DNA from: JAAYJK01 sp964501655
GTDB lineage: Bacteria; Bacillota; Syntrophomonadia; Syntrophomonadales; Syntrophomonadaceae
Direction of reading: 5' to 3'
Length of the DNA: 64,000 nucleotides
NCBI GenBank assembly: GCA_964501655.1
Contig: CAZCTN010000015.1
Location: 1 to 64,000 of the forward strand
Part shown: positions 45,771-54,011 of the stretch, in pieces
Layout of the letters: the number at the start of each line of letters is the position of its first letter
Numbering within the stretch: the first letter of the stretch is position 1
Notes under the pieces: model-generated
Told to the model about the DNA's origin: nothing
Database searches by the model: none
Seen by the model: only the letters and a program-made list of their open reading frames with translations
Made by a program: the position numbers and the translations under genes

Positions 45771-46814
45771 CTAATGGCTATCCACTGCCAAGATTATCCC
45801 CCCGCCCAGAACATACTCCCCATAGTAACACACGGCTGATTGACCACAGGTAATAGCCCGCTGCGGGCTGTCAAAAGTCAGCCGCATCCGGTCCGTATCA
45901 GCCCCATCATCCTTGGCCAGCCGGGCCGGTGCAGCCCGCCTGGCATACCTGATTTTGGCCTCAACCTTAACCGGAGCATCAATTTCCTCCTGGTAGATCC
46001 AATTATTTTCTCCCAGCAACAGAGAGTGATGGTAAAGTTCAGCTTCACTTCCTACCACCAGCCGATTCCCTTCCATATCCAGTTCCAGCACATAAATGGG
46101 CTGCCCGGCACTTATCCCCAGGCCCCTGCGCTGTCCAATGGTGTAAAAAGGAAGTCCCAGGTGGCTTCCCAGAATCTCCCCTTGCCGATCCACCACTTCA
46201 CCTGGCCGGTATTGCACCTTGTCCCTGATGAAATCCCGATAATCATTTTTTATAAAACATATCTCCTGGCTTTCCAGATTATCCGCCGCTTTTAAACCGG
46301 CTTCGCGAGCCATCTCCAAAACCCGATTTTTCTCCAGGTCTCCCAGGGGGAACAGAGTCCGGCCCAATTGATACTGATTAAGACCATATAAAAAATAGCT
46401 CTGATCCTTTAGCGGATCGATCCCTTTTTTAAGCCGGAATCTTTTGCCACTCTCATCCGGTTCGATGCGGGAGTAATGCCCGGTGGCTACTTGATCAAAT
46501 CCCTGCGTTAAAGCAAAATCCAGCAGAGCCCCGAATTTTATATGCCGGTTGCATTCTACACAGGGATTGGGGGTAAAACCCTTTTCATAGCTGCGGTAGA
46601 AATATTCGACCACCCTATCATAAAACAGCCGGCGCAAATCTATTATTTCATGGCTTATGCCCAGATAACGGGCTGCTTGGGCTGCCGATTCAACCGCAGC
46701 GGCATCCCAGTTATTCATAGTCAAGCCCGATATATCATAACCCTGCTCTTTCAGCAGCAAGGCAGCCATGGTACTATCCACCCCTCCGCTCATCAATACC
46801 GCAACTTTCACCAT
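45771..46814 (-). CDS. mnmA: tRNA 2-thiouridylase MnmA
   Basis: A 347-residue thiouridylase. The N-terminal PP-loop is VLMSGGVDSTMAALLL. The catalytic cysteines are in TPNPCVECNRH and SQEICFIKNDYRDF, with the conserved GHYSRIE and GRTLFPLGDLEKN blocks. It installs the 2-thio group on U34 of tRNA-Lys/Glu/Gln with IscS/TusA-type sulfur donors. No cysteine desulfurase is adjacent. ATG at 46814 follows AAGGAGG. It is divergent from rarA, with the large palindrome in between. Confidence 0.95.
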   Translation of the reverse strand: MVKVAVLMSGGVDSTMAALLLKEQGYDISGLTMNNWDAAAVESAAQAARYLGISHEIIDLRRLFYDRVVEYFYRSYEKGFTPNPCVECNRHIKFGALLDFALTQGFDQVATGHYSRIEPDESGKRFRLKKGIDPLKDQSYFLYGLNQYQLGRTLFPLGDLEKNRVLEMAREAGLKAADNLESQEICFIKNDYRDFIRDKVQYRPGEVVDRQGEILGSHLGLPFYTIGQRRGLGISAGQPIYVLELDMEGNRLVVGSEAELYHHSLLLGENNWIYQEEIDAPVKVEAKIRYARRAAPARLAKDDGADTDRMRLTFDSPQRAITCGQSAVCYYGEYVLGGGIILAVDSH

Positions 46815-46867
46815 TGCCGACCTCCTTTACCGGTCATTGTAACACTAATCCCCCCAACAGAACAACC

Positions 46868-46967
46868 AAACCAGGGGGGACCAAACAAGGGGACGGTTCT
46901 TTTGTTTGCTTGCACACAAGCAAACAAAAGAACCGTCCCCTTGTTTGGTCCCCCCCTCTGGTTTTGC
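46868..46967. repeat. Large perfect palindrome, REP-like repeat
   Basis: Two perfect 34-nt arms (46879-46912 and 46917-46950) surround a 4-nt loop (CACA). Outer bases extend the pairing (AACCAGGGGG against CCCCCTCTGGTT, with a 2-nt bulge), so about 100 bp can fold. The sequence includes GGGGACGGTTCTTTTGTTTG. It lies between divergent mnmA and rarA, so it cannot be a terminator for either. A half copy is at the window start, which shows dispersal. Confidence 0.9.
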
Positions 46968-46997
46968 TTGTAGGGCGGTTTTATTTTGTTTTATAAT
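46968..46997 (+). promoter_or_regulatory. Candidate rarA promoter
   Basis: TTGTAG (46968-46973), 18-nt spacer, perfect TATAAT (46992-46997), about 60 nt before the rarA start. The -35 box touches the foot of the palindrome. Confidence 0.45.
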
Positions 46998-47056
46998 AAC
47001 TTCAGGTTTATTGGTCACCCGATAGAATTGCTATAGGGCTAATGGAGGTTGTGCAA

Positions 47057-48367
47057 ATGGATTTATTTGACTTGGGCAATCAGGATATTAGTGCCCCGCT
47101 TTCTTATAGAATGCGTCCCCGAACCCTGGAGCAGGTAATCGGGCAGGATCACCTGTTGGGCCCTGCTTCTCCCTTGCGCAGATTAATCGACAAAGACCAG
47201 CTGCATTCCATGATTCTTTATGGCCCCCCTGGAACCGGCAAAACCACTATTGCGTCAATTATTGCCCGGATGACCAGGGCTCATTTTGAATCCATAGCAG
47301 CAGTCACTGCCGGAGTAAATGATATCCGCAAGATTGCGGCGGATGCCGCCCAGAGGCTTAAATACTATCAGCAGAAGACCATATTGTTTGTTGACGAAAT
47401 CCACCGTTTCAACAAGAGCCAGCAGGATGTATTGCTGCCGTTTGTGGAAGACGGCACTCTGGTCCTTATCGGGGCTACTACCGAAAATCCCCTTTACGAA
47501 CTAAATAACGCTCTGCTGTCCCGCATCAAGCTGTACATTCTGGAACCCTTGCAGGAATCTCACCTGGCCAGGATCATAAACGATGCTCTCCAGGATGGGG
47601 AAAATGGACTGGGCAGTTATCAGATCTCCCTTGATGATCAGGCTGTCCCTGCTATTGCTTCCGCCTGCAAAGGGGATGCCCGTATGGCACTCAACATCAT
47701 AGAAACTGCAGCCAACTCTTATTTGCAAGAAGATGGCACTTTATTCATTGATCTTGATCTGCTGCAGAAAATCTTATCCCGGCCTTTATTAAAATACGAT
47801 CGTCGGGGGGACGGTCATTATGACAGCATCTCAGCTTTTATCAAGAGTATCCGTGGTTCTGACCCGGATGCCTCCGTATTCTGGCTGGCGGTGATGCTGG
47901 AAGGCGGCGAAGACCCAATGTTTATCGCCCGGCGCCTGCTCATACATGCCGCGGAAGATATCGGCCTGGCTGATCCGGCAGCCTTAAATCTTGCTGCTGC
48001 TGCAGCTCAGGCAGTTCAGCTGGTGGGTATGCCCGAGGCCAGGATCCCACTGGCCGAGGCCACCATATATTTGGCTACTGCCCCCAAAAGCAACAGCAGC
48101 ATTAAGGCTATCCAAAAGGCATACGGGGCAGTCAGGGAAGCCAAACAGATCAAGGTTCCCTTACATCTGGCAGATTCTTCCCATCCCCAGTCCCGAGCCC
48201 TGCTGGGCCGGGGGGAAGGCTACAAATATCCTCATGATTACGGCGGCCATGTCAAGCAGAATTATCTCCCTGAGCAGATGGCCGGCATGATATTCTTCGA
48301 GCCCGGATCGGAAGGATATGAATTGATTATAAGAGAATTCTTGAATAAAACCGAAGCCAGAAAATAG
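47057..48367 (+). CDS. rarA: Replication-associated recombination AAA ATPase RarA (MgsA)
   Basis: A 436-residue AAA+ protein. Walker A is GPPGTGKTT and Walker B is FVDEIHRFNKSQQD; the C-terminal MgsA domain has SVFWLAVMLEGGEDPMFIARR and ALLGRGEGYKYPHDYGGH. It acts at stalled replication forks and is distantly related to clamp-loader subunits. The frame opens at ATG 47042, but ATG 47057 has GGAGG at 8 nt and gives the usual N-terminus MDLFDLG. It is divergent from mnmA across the palindrome and is followed by a Cys-rich mini-gene. Confidence 0.95.
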   Translation: MDLFDLGNQDISAPLSYRMRPRTLEQVIGQDHLLGPASPLRRLIDKDQLHSMILYGPPGTGKTTIASIIARMTRAHFESIAAVTAGVNDIRKIAADAAQRLKYYQQKTILFVDEIHRFNKSQQDVLLPFVEDGTLVLIGATTENPLYELNNALLSRIKLYILEPLQESHLARIINDALQDGENGLGSYQISLDDQAVPAIASACKGDARMALNIIETAANSYLQEDGTLFIDLDLLQKILSRPLLKYDRRGDGHYDSISAFIKSIRGSDPDASVFWLAVMLEGGEDPMFIARRLLIHAAEDIGLADPAALNLAAAAAQAVQLVGMPEARIPLAEATIYLATAPKSNSSIKAIQKAYGAVREAKQIKVPLHLADSSHPQSRALLGRGEGYKYPHDYGGHVKQNYLPEQMAGMIFFEPGSEGYELIIREFLNKTEARK

Positions 48368-48400
48368 ACTTGGAAACAACATTTAAGACGGGGGGATACG

Positions 48401-48553
48401 ATGAAACTGGAAATTACCATGGGAAATTTTATATTCTGCCTCTGGCAGGAAACTCCGGTTATGGGCAATGATTGCCGGGGCTGTCAGTTTTTTATTCAGG
48501 AAGGAGATACTTGCTATTGTATTCATGACTATGAAGAGGGGGATGAAGATTAG
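48401..48553 (+). CDS. Small cysteine-rich acidic protein
   Basis: A 50-residue protein too short for most tracks. It reads MKLEITMGNFIFCLWQ and has five cysteines, including CRGCQFF and TCYCIHDY, and an acidic end (EEGDED). The ATG follows GGGGG at 5 nt. It lies 33 nt behind rarA and is followed directly by a perfect terminator, so it is the last gene of the rarA transcript. The cysteine pattern suggests metal binding, but no family is recognised. Confidence 0.65.
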   Translation: MKLEITMGNFIFCLWQETPVMGNDCRGCQFFIQEGDTCYCIHDYEEGDED

Positions 48554-48555
48554 CA

Positions 48556-48593
48556 CTCCTGGCAGGTTTCAACCTGCCAGGAGCACAATTTTT
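48556..48593 (+). terminator. Terminator of the rarA transcript
   Basis: Perfect 13-bp stem CTCCTGGCAGGTT/AACCTGCCAGGAG followed by CACAATTTTT. It lies 3 nt behind the stop of the mini-gene, between it and trxA, which converges. Confidence 0.85.
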
Positions 48594-48603
48594 CTGCGCA
48601 ATT

Positions 48604-48930
48604 CTAACCGATAACTTCGTCAATTACCTTTTGCAGTTGAACTTTGCCCTGAGCTCCAACAATTCGTTTAACTTCCGCCCCCCCCTTGAAAAAGGCCAGG
48701 GTGGGTATGGACCTTATGCCGTACTGTATAGCCAAATTCTGGTTTTCGTCCACATTGATCTTGCCTACATTGATCTTGCCCTGGTTTTCATCGGCCAGGT
48801 TTTCTACCACCGGACTCACCATGCGGCAGGGACCACACCAGGGTGCCCAGAAATCAATCAGCACCGGAAGGTCTGACTCTAATACTTCTTTATCAAAATT
48901 GACACTATTAATATCTTTGATGCTTGACAT
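48604..48930 (-). CDS. trxA: Thioredoxin
   Basis: A 108-residue thioredoxin with the active site WCGPC (Cys32, Cys35), the cis-Pro region SIPTLAFFKGG and no signal peptide. It reduces protein disulfides and can serve MsrAB. ATG at 48930 follows AAGGAGGG. It stands alone on the minus strand. Confidence 0.97.
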   Translation of the reverse strand: MSSIKDINSVNFDKEVLESDLPVLIDFWAPWCGPCRMVSPVVENLADENQGKINVGKINVDENQNLAIQYGIRSIPTLAFFKGGAEVKRIVGAQGKVQLQKVIDEVIG

Positions 48931-49318
48931 ATCAATCCCTCCTTAATCTTTGAACAGCAAGACTTCACATGCTCTCGGACAAAATTTCTGTTACCGGCCT
49001 TGAAGCTGATGATGTCCGCCTGCCACCTTAGATACATCACTGGGTATATTCAGCATAGCATAAATTACTACCTATGCGAAAAATAACATATTTGTATTAA
49101 TACTGTCAAATTGGCCGCATAGCAGGCCTCACTTTTTATTATGCCGGGAAATTAGCTTTAATAAACAGACTTGATTATTTCCCAAATAGAATTATTGACA
49201 TATGCCCATTATTTTTATAATATATATGGGGACTAAAAATTAGCCCGGCTTGAAACAATAAGTTCAGGCGCAAATCACCCATCGTTAAAAATATACCGTA
49301 AAAGGGAGTTGGAACTAT
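48931..49318. other. Divergent intergenic region trxA/NifX-like, 388 bp
   Basis: Mostly AT-rich leader. It holds the promoter of the NifX-like gene (49195-49221). A trxA promoter on the minus strand is not clear. No open frame or known RNA is supported. Confidence 0.5.
49195..49223 (+). promoter_or_regulatory. Sigma-A promoter of the NifX-like gene
   Basis: Perfect TTGACA (49195-49200) with TATAAT (49216-49221, 15-nt spacer) or TAATAT (49218-49223, 17-nt spacer), about 100 nt before the start. Confidence 0.65.
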
Positions 49319-49681
49319 ATGAGATTAGCCATAGCCAGGACGGGCAATGAAGCTGCCCAGCATTTTGGACACTGCGATAACTTCGTGTTATACGATATTG
49401 AGGATAATAAGGTTATCAATCAGAGCATACTGCAGAATCCCGGTCATGCCCCGGGAGTATTGCCGCCTTTTTTGCATCAGCACGGAGTTCAGGTGGTTAT
49501 TGCCGGAGGCATGGGACAGCGGGCCAGAGATCTGTTCGCCGAGAATAACATTCAGACTATTACCGGGCTGACCGGCAGTATTGATCAGATATTAAATGCT
49601 TATTTGAGCAACACCCTGCAATACAGCAATGAGACCTGCTCGCACGAAGGCCATGACCATGATCATGACTGCAATCATTAA
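49319..49681 (+). CDS. NifX/NifB-like dinitrogenase cofactor-binding family protein, His-rich tail
   Basis: A 120-residue protein of the Nitro_FeMo-Co family (NifX/VnfX/RnfH-like, also widespread in non-fixing anaerobes). The core is MRLAIARTGNEAAQHFGHCDNFVLYDI, GMGQRARDLFAENNIQ and ITGLTGSID. The C-terminus is a short Cys/His cluster CSHEGHDHDHDCNH, which may bind a metal ion. No nif genes are adjacent, so nitrogen fixation is not implied. These proteins often sit with iron-sulfur or molybdenum systems and may carry a metal cluster. The ATG follows AAAAGGGAG. A hairpin terminator lies 146 nt downstream. Confidence 0.88.
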   Translation: MRLAIARTGNEAAQHFGHCDNFVLYDIEDNKVINQSILQNPGHAPGVLPPFLHQHGVQVVIAGGMGQRARDLFAENNIQTITGLTGSIDQILNAYLSNTLQYSNETCSHEGHDHDHDCNH

Positions 49682-49826
49682 CAGGATCAGCAGAAAACCA
49701 TAGCTTTAACCGGACCGGGCAATATCTTCTGAGATCCATGCCTGTAGTTGTTCTTGGACTCGGAAATTGTTTTCCGATTAAGGGGAACTTCTTGAGCCGG
49801 CACTTTGATATGAAACAGAACAGCCA

Positions 49827-49860
49827 ACCCCGGCAAGAAATTCCTGCCGGGGTCATTTTT
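49827..49860 (+). terminator. Terminator after the NifX-like gene
   Basis: Stem ACCCCGGCA/TGCCGGGGT, 9-nt loop, then CATTTTTT. Confidence 0.8.
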
Positions 49861-49905
49861 TCACCTTAGTCAGCAGGTTTTAATCCCTGCCACCGTTAGA
49901 TATCG

Positions 49906-50010
49906 TTACCATAACAGCTGGTAAGCCGCTGCGGCAACACCAATGGCAATCACAGCCCAAACCAGGGTTCTGAGCAAATCATTTCTTACCTGCCTGGCAA
50001 GCTCTTCCAT
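49906..50010 (-). CDS. Single-TM peptide of 34 residues
   Basis: A 34-codon frame. It begins with a short charged helix (MEELARQVRNDLLRTL) and continues with one membrane segment (VWAVIAIGVAAAAYQLLW). The ATG at 50010 is preceded by GGAGGAATATGG. The size and layout resemble small membrane regulatory or stability peptides, but no family is recognised. It stands alone between the NifX-like and thiolase genes, on the opposite strand to both. Confidence 0.6.
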   Translation of the reverse strand: MEELARQVRNDLLRTLVWAVIAIGVAAAAYQLLW

Positions 50011-50155
50011 CCATATTCCTCCCTCGCACAAGGTTCTTTTTATTATACCACAAGCCGCCGTATTATTGCTGCAGAACCTGCCCGCGTAAGGCAGAGGGGC
50101 TTCTTTTAGCCTCGTTTTAACTGCAAAAAAGCTGAATCGTCTTAAAATATATGAT

Positions 50156-50183
50156 TACCATTAGTCTTGACAGACTAATGGTA
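50156..50183. promoter_or_regulatory. Perfect palindrome around a -35 box, likely thiolase operator
   Basis: Arms TACCATTAGTC and GACTAATGGTA (11 bp, perfect) surround a 6-bp centre that reads TTGACA, a perfect -35 box. It lies about 106 bp before the thiolase start. A repressor bound here would cover the -35 box. The -10 is weak (TTATCT at 50190). Confidence 0.6.
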
Positions 50184-50288
50184 TTTCTCTTATCTGAGCA
50201 GGATTTTATTCTGGATACCTAGAATATTTACCTTGAGTGGTAATGGTTTAGCAGTATGGGAAAAATGTTTAAAGGGGGATTATGTTTT

Positions 50289-51515
50289 ATGTCAATTAAT
50301 GAAGTGGTAATGGTAAGCGCGTGCAGAACACCTATCGGTGATTATGGCGGAACCCTGCAAGGAGTAAGAGCAAACGATCTGTCCAATATCGTCATAGCTG
50401 AAGCTCTTAAAAGGGCCGGCGTCGATGCATCCACAGTCGATGAGTTGGTTTTGGGAATGTGCCTGCACCATGGCAATGGCTCCTGTCCTGCTCGTATAGT
50501 AGCCATCGAGTCCGGTTTGCCTGATCGGTCAGCCGCCATGATGGTCAATCAGAACTGTGCTTCCGCCATGCGGGCAGTCGATATTGCCGCCGGCAACCTG
50601 ATGCTGGGCAAAACTGATATCGCAGTGGTAGTTGGGACTGAAAGCATGAGCAATATTCCTTATCTCGCACAGAACGCCCGTTGGGGTTATAGAATGGGTG
50701 ATGGAAAACTGCAGGATGCCATGCTGACAGACGGGCTGGTATGTAAACTTGCCGGCGGTGTCCACATGGGTGTAACCGCAGAAAACATTGCTGAAAGATA
50801 TGGAATCCAAAGAGAAGAATGCGACCAACTGGCACTTATGAGCCATACCCGTGCAGTCGCAGCCAATGAGGAAGGGCGCTTCAAAAGGGAAATAGTTCCG
50901 GTAACGGTGAAAAAGGGCAAAAAGGAGATAGTGTTTGAGGCTGATGAACATCCTATTCGAGGTGCCAGCATGGAAGCTATGGCCCGCTTATCCCCTGCCT
51001 TCAAGAAGGGCGGTGTAGTGACTGCGGCTAATGCCTCCGGGTTGAATGACGCTTCGGCGGCAGCCGTATTTATGACCAAGAAAAAGGCCGAAGAACTAGG
51101 CATCAAGCCGCTGATGAAACTGATCAGCATCTGCAGCGAGGGCGTAGATGCCAAGGTTATGGGTCTGGGACCGGCAGTAGCTATTCCCAAGGCGCTGAAA
51201 CTGGCAGGCATGAACTATGACCAGATAGATTACTGGGAAATCAATGAAGCTTTTGCAGCTCAGGTAATTGGCGTAGGCAAGATGATAAAGGAAGAAGCCG
51301 GTATTGAGCTCAACATGGGGTCCCTGGATAAAGTTGGCAACATCAACAACAATGGTTCCGGAATCGGCCTGGGACATCCGGTAGGATGCACCGGCTTGAG
51401 AATTATTGTCAGCCTATATTATGAAATGGAAAGACTGGGTGTTACCAACGGTGGCGCGTCCCTGTGCGTAGGCGGCGGTGCTGCTATGGCTTCCCTCTGG
51501 ACCAGAGACATCTAA
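50289..51515 (+). CDS. Acetyl-CoA C-acetyltransferase (thiolase)
   Basis: A 408-residue thiolase. The nucleophilic Cys is Cys90 in VNQNCASAMRAVD. The second pair is His363 in GLGHPVGC and Cys393 in SLCVGGG. It condenses or cleaves acetoacetyl-CoA and so fits either butyrate oxidation or synthesis. The Cys-containing box reads GHPVGCTG where GHPIGASG is usual, so an extra Cys is present. The frame opens at ATG 50256, but the conserved N-terminus SINEVVMVSACRTPIG and GGGGG favour ATG 50289. It stands alone and is not with crotonase or acyl-CoA dehydrogenase genes. A strong terminator follows. Confidence 0.93.
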   Translation: MSINEVVMVSACRTPIGDYGGTLQGVRANDLSNIVIAEALKRAGVDASTVDELVLGMCLHHGNGSCPARIVAIESGLPDRSAAMMVNQNCASAMRAVDIAAGNLMLGKTDIAVVVGTESMSNIPYLAQNARWGYRMGDGKLQDAMLTDGLVCKLAGGVHMGVTAENIAERYGIQREECDQLALMSHTRAVAANEEGRFKREIVPVTVKKGKKEIVFEADEHPIRGASMEAMARLSPAFKKGGVVTAANASGLNDASAAAVFMTKKKAEELGIKPLMKLISICSEGVDAKVMGLGPAVAIPKALKLAGMNYDQIDYWEINEAFAAQVIGVGKMIKEEAGIELNMGSLDKVGNINNNGSGIGLGHPVGCTGLRIIVSLYYEMERLGVTNGGASLCVGGGAAMASLWTRDI

Positions 51516-51560
51516 GTTATAACCCATATAAAAAAAATCCTTCCAAGCCCTTAATAATAA

Positions 51561-51590
51561 AGCAGCAGGTGCGCCTGCTGCTTTTTGTTT
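51561..51590 (+). terminator. Thiolase terminator
   Basis: Stem AGCAGCAGG/CCTGCTGCT with a 4-nt loop, followed by TTTTGTTT, about 45 nt after the thiolase stop. Confidence 0.9.
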
Positions 51591-51731
51591 CATTGTGCGG
51601 CTGAGAACCGATAACCTACGGTTAAGTGCAGGTCCGGCAAAAACTTTCATTAATTCCCATGTTTTTCCGCATAAGTCTGTGTTTAGGTTATACTTGTACT
51701 AGACAAATTATTCTAAACTGGAGGTGCTGCT

Positions 51732-52385
51732 ATGAAATCACTGCTTATCTCATCTGCCTTCCCCACCCAGGGCAAAACAACTATTGCAGTAAACCTGGCT
51801 GTCGGTCTTACCCGAATGGGGTATAGAACCATGCTAATAGAAACCGGAGATCCGGCTCTGCTTATGCAGTGGTTTAACCTGGATGAAGACGGCCTGGTGC
51901 CCGAGCAGCTTGTCTCGGCTGGAGATATGGGATTCGACCTGACCCGGATATCCAATCAAGCTTTTGATCTGGATATTTTTCAAGCCTATGACTGGTTGAT
52001 CATCGACACCGGCATGGATTTTTTCGAATACCGGCCAATGATTGGTCAGGCTGACCTGATTGCTGTTTGCACCGATTTGAGAGCTGAAGATATTAAGGCT
52101 ATACCGGATCTGGATCAGAAAATAGACTGCACAGCCGATTCAAACAGCATAGCCCTGATCATACCTACTATTATCAATGCCAAAGAATGGAGCCATAACA
52201 GTGAAGTGCTGTTTTCTCTAATGGAACGCTATGGAGAGGACAAAATAGCCGATCTGGTGCCCAAATGCAGTGCCATCTATGATCTTCCCCGGATAGGAAA
52301 GCATATCTGGCAGCTGCCGGATCAGTACAGAAATCGCCGTGAAACTCTGGACCGGCTTTTGCAGCAGATGCTGTCGCTGAATTAG
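51732..52385 (+). CDS. MinD/ParA-like P-loop ATPase with atypical Walker A
   Basis: A 217-residue P-loop protein. The N-terminus has SAFPTQGKTTIAVNLAVGL: the deviant Walker A KGGxGKT of MinD/ParA is replaced by PTQGKT, and the signature lysine before the loop is missing. Walker B-like LIIDTGMDF and the ParA-like core IALIIPTIINA remain. No MinC, MinE, ParB or flagellar partner is adjacent. It also lacks a membrane-targeting C-terminal helix of MinD type (it ends RLLQQMLSLN). Possible roles are positioning, CpaE-like pilus biogenesis or metal-cofactor handling; none is supported by neighbours. ATG at 51732 follows TGGAGG. Confidence 0.8.
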   Translation: MKSLLISSAFPTQGKTTIAVNLAVGLTRMGYRTMLIETGDPALLMQWFNLDEDGLVPEQLVSAGDMGFDLTRISNQAFDLDIFQAYDWLIIDTGMDFFEYRPMIGQADLIAVCTDLRAEDIKAIPDLDQKIDCTADSNSIALIIPTIINAKEWSHNSEVLFSLMERYGEDKIADLVPKCSAIYDLPRIGKHIWQLPDQYRNRRETLDRLLQQMLSLN

Positions 52386-52521
52386 TATTTGCCTAAGCGT
52401 TCCGACAGAGAACAGCGGGCAGGTCAAAACCGATAAATACAAAGGACCTCTATTCACGAGGTCCTCGGCTTGTCAAAGCATCTTCCGCTATTTACACTCA
52501 TCAAAAACAAGCAACAAAGGT

Positions 52522-53394
52522 CTATAGACCCAGCTGCATATAAACCGCATCAACCGTATTCTTCATAAGCAGTGCGGTGGTTACCGGACCCACCCCTCCT
52601 GGCACCGGGGTTATCAAGCTTGCCCGGGCGGCAGCGGTTTCAAATTCCACGTCTCCTACCATCTTACCATCCACTTCATTAATTCCGGCATCTATAACAA
52701 TAGCCCCTTCTTTTATCCATTCTCCTTTTATAAACTCCGGTACTCCCAGAGCCGCTACCACGATATCCGCCCGGTTGACATGGGATGCCAACATCCCGGC
52801 CCTGGAAGTAAAAGAATGACATATAGTGGTGGTGGCATTTTCTGCCAGCAGCAGCATGCTTACCGGTTTGCCGACAATGCTGCTGCGACCGATGACAGCA
52901 ACTTCCTTGCCCTTGAGGTCTGCCCCGGTGGATTTGACTAACTCGGTGATAGCCAAAGCCGTACATGGTTTCAAACCCTCTGCTCCCAAAAACATCAAGC
53001 CCAGATTCTGAGGGGTTACTCCCTCCACATCCTTGGCGCTGCTAATGCTCCACTGCATCTCATTTACTTGCAGGTGCCCGGGCAAGGGCAGATTGATAAT
53101 AAGTCCATTTATGCCGGGATCCATATTTATCTCTTCTATGGCCGCCAGCATCTCCTCACGGGTTATCTTATCCTGCAACTGCCTGGATTCATACCTGATA
53201 CCCACTCTCTCCGCAGTTCTTCTCTGGTTTTCCAGATAATAACGCGAGGCCGGATCCGATCCTACTTCTATGGTGACCAGACAGGGGCAGATCCCTTTTT
53301 CCTTTAGTTGATTCAATCGCCCGGCAGTCTCAAGCAAAATCTGATCTGCCAGTGGCTTGCCTTTTAATAGTTTTGCTTCCATTATTCCACTCAT
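52522..53394 (-). CDS. folD: Methylenetetrahydrofolate dehydrogenase/cyclohydrolase
   Basis: A 290-residue bifunctional FolD. Catalytic blocks are VTIEVGSDPASRYYL, GLIINLPLPGHL and the NADP-binding VIGRSSIVGKPVSML, with the tail TPVPGGVGPVTTALLM. It converts methylene-THF to formyl-THF and is also part of the methyl branch of the Wood-Ljungdahl pathway. The frame opens at TTG 53409, but ATG 53394 has GGAGGG at 7 nt. No formyltetrahydrofolate ligase or other C1 genes adjoin. Confidence 0.96.
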   Translation of the reverse strand: MSGIMEAKLLKGKPLADQILLETAGRLNQLKEKGICPCLVTIEVGSDPASRYYLENQRRTAERVGIRYESRQLQDKITREEMLAAIEEINMDPGINGLIINLPLPGHLQVNEMQWSISSAKDVEGVTPQNLGLMFLGAEGLKPCTALAITELVKSTGADLKGKEVAVIGRSSIVGKPVSMLLLAENATTTICHSFTSRAGMLASHVNRADIVVAALGVPEFIKGEWIKEGAIVIDAGINEVDGKMVGDVEFETAAARASLITPVPGGVGPVTTALLMKNTVDAVYMQLGL

Positions 53395-53509
53395 TCTATT
53401 TCCCTCCAAACACAGCTTATCGTTAATTACCTAACCCGCCTTACCCTCCTTGCTCTGATCAAACTGATAAACTCGCCGGCAGACCGGTGGTAAATTCGGA
53501 TTAATTCAG

Positions 53510-53986
53510 CTAAGATTCCAGGGCAACTATTTCCGGTTGGATAATTCCTTTTCCAGTTTTGATCAGGATATAACTGGCTCCATAACCTAACCTAGGCAAA
53601 CTTGGACTGCCCGGATTCAGGAGCCAGATCCCATCCTGGAATTCACAGCAGGGCACATGAGTATGTCCGAAGACCAGAACCTCGGCCTCCATCTCCAGGC
53701 CATAATAGTAAACATCATTTAAGGTGTGCTTTACCCGATGCTGGTGCCCATGCAATACACAAAATCGGTGATGATCCAACTCCACCACCTCTATCAGCTT
53801 ACCCTTTCGATTGGTATCGCAATTCCCCCTGATTCCGGTAAAGTCCAGTCCCAGCTGCCGGGCCAGCCTGCTGCCATCCGAATAAAAGTCTCCGGTGTGG
53901 ATCAAGTAATCAGGCTTGCAAAGCTTTAAGTGGCGCTTCACCACATCTACCCGGCCATGAGTATCGCCGGTTACAGCGATCAACAT
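53510..53986 (-). CDS. YfcE-type metallophosphoesterase
   Basis: A 158-residue calcineurin-like phosphoesterase (YfcE/MJ0936 type). The motifs are TGDTHGR, HTGDFYSDG, RGNCD, VLHGHQHRV and VFGHTHVP, which bind two metal ions. It cleaves small phosphodiesters in vitro; the physiological substrate is not known. The open frame extends upstream to 54202 but overlaps rdgB; ATG at 53986 follows AGAGGAAA and is the true start. It is the last gene of the rph-rdgB block. Confidence 0.92.
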   Translation of the reverse strand: MLIAVTGDTHGRVDVVKRHLKLCKPDYLIHTGDFYSDGSRLARQLGLDFTGIRGNCDTNRKGKLIEVVELDHHRFCVLHGHQHRVKHTLNDVYYYGLEMEAEVLVFGHTHVPCCEFQDGIWLLNPGSPSLPRLGYGASYILIKTGKGIIQPEIVALES

Positions 53987-54011
53987 CGATATTTCCTCTT
54001 CTCTAATCCGG

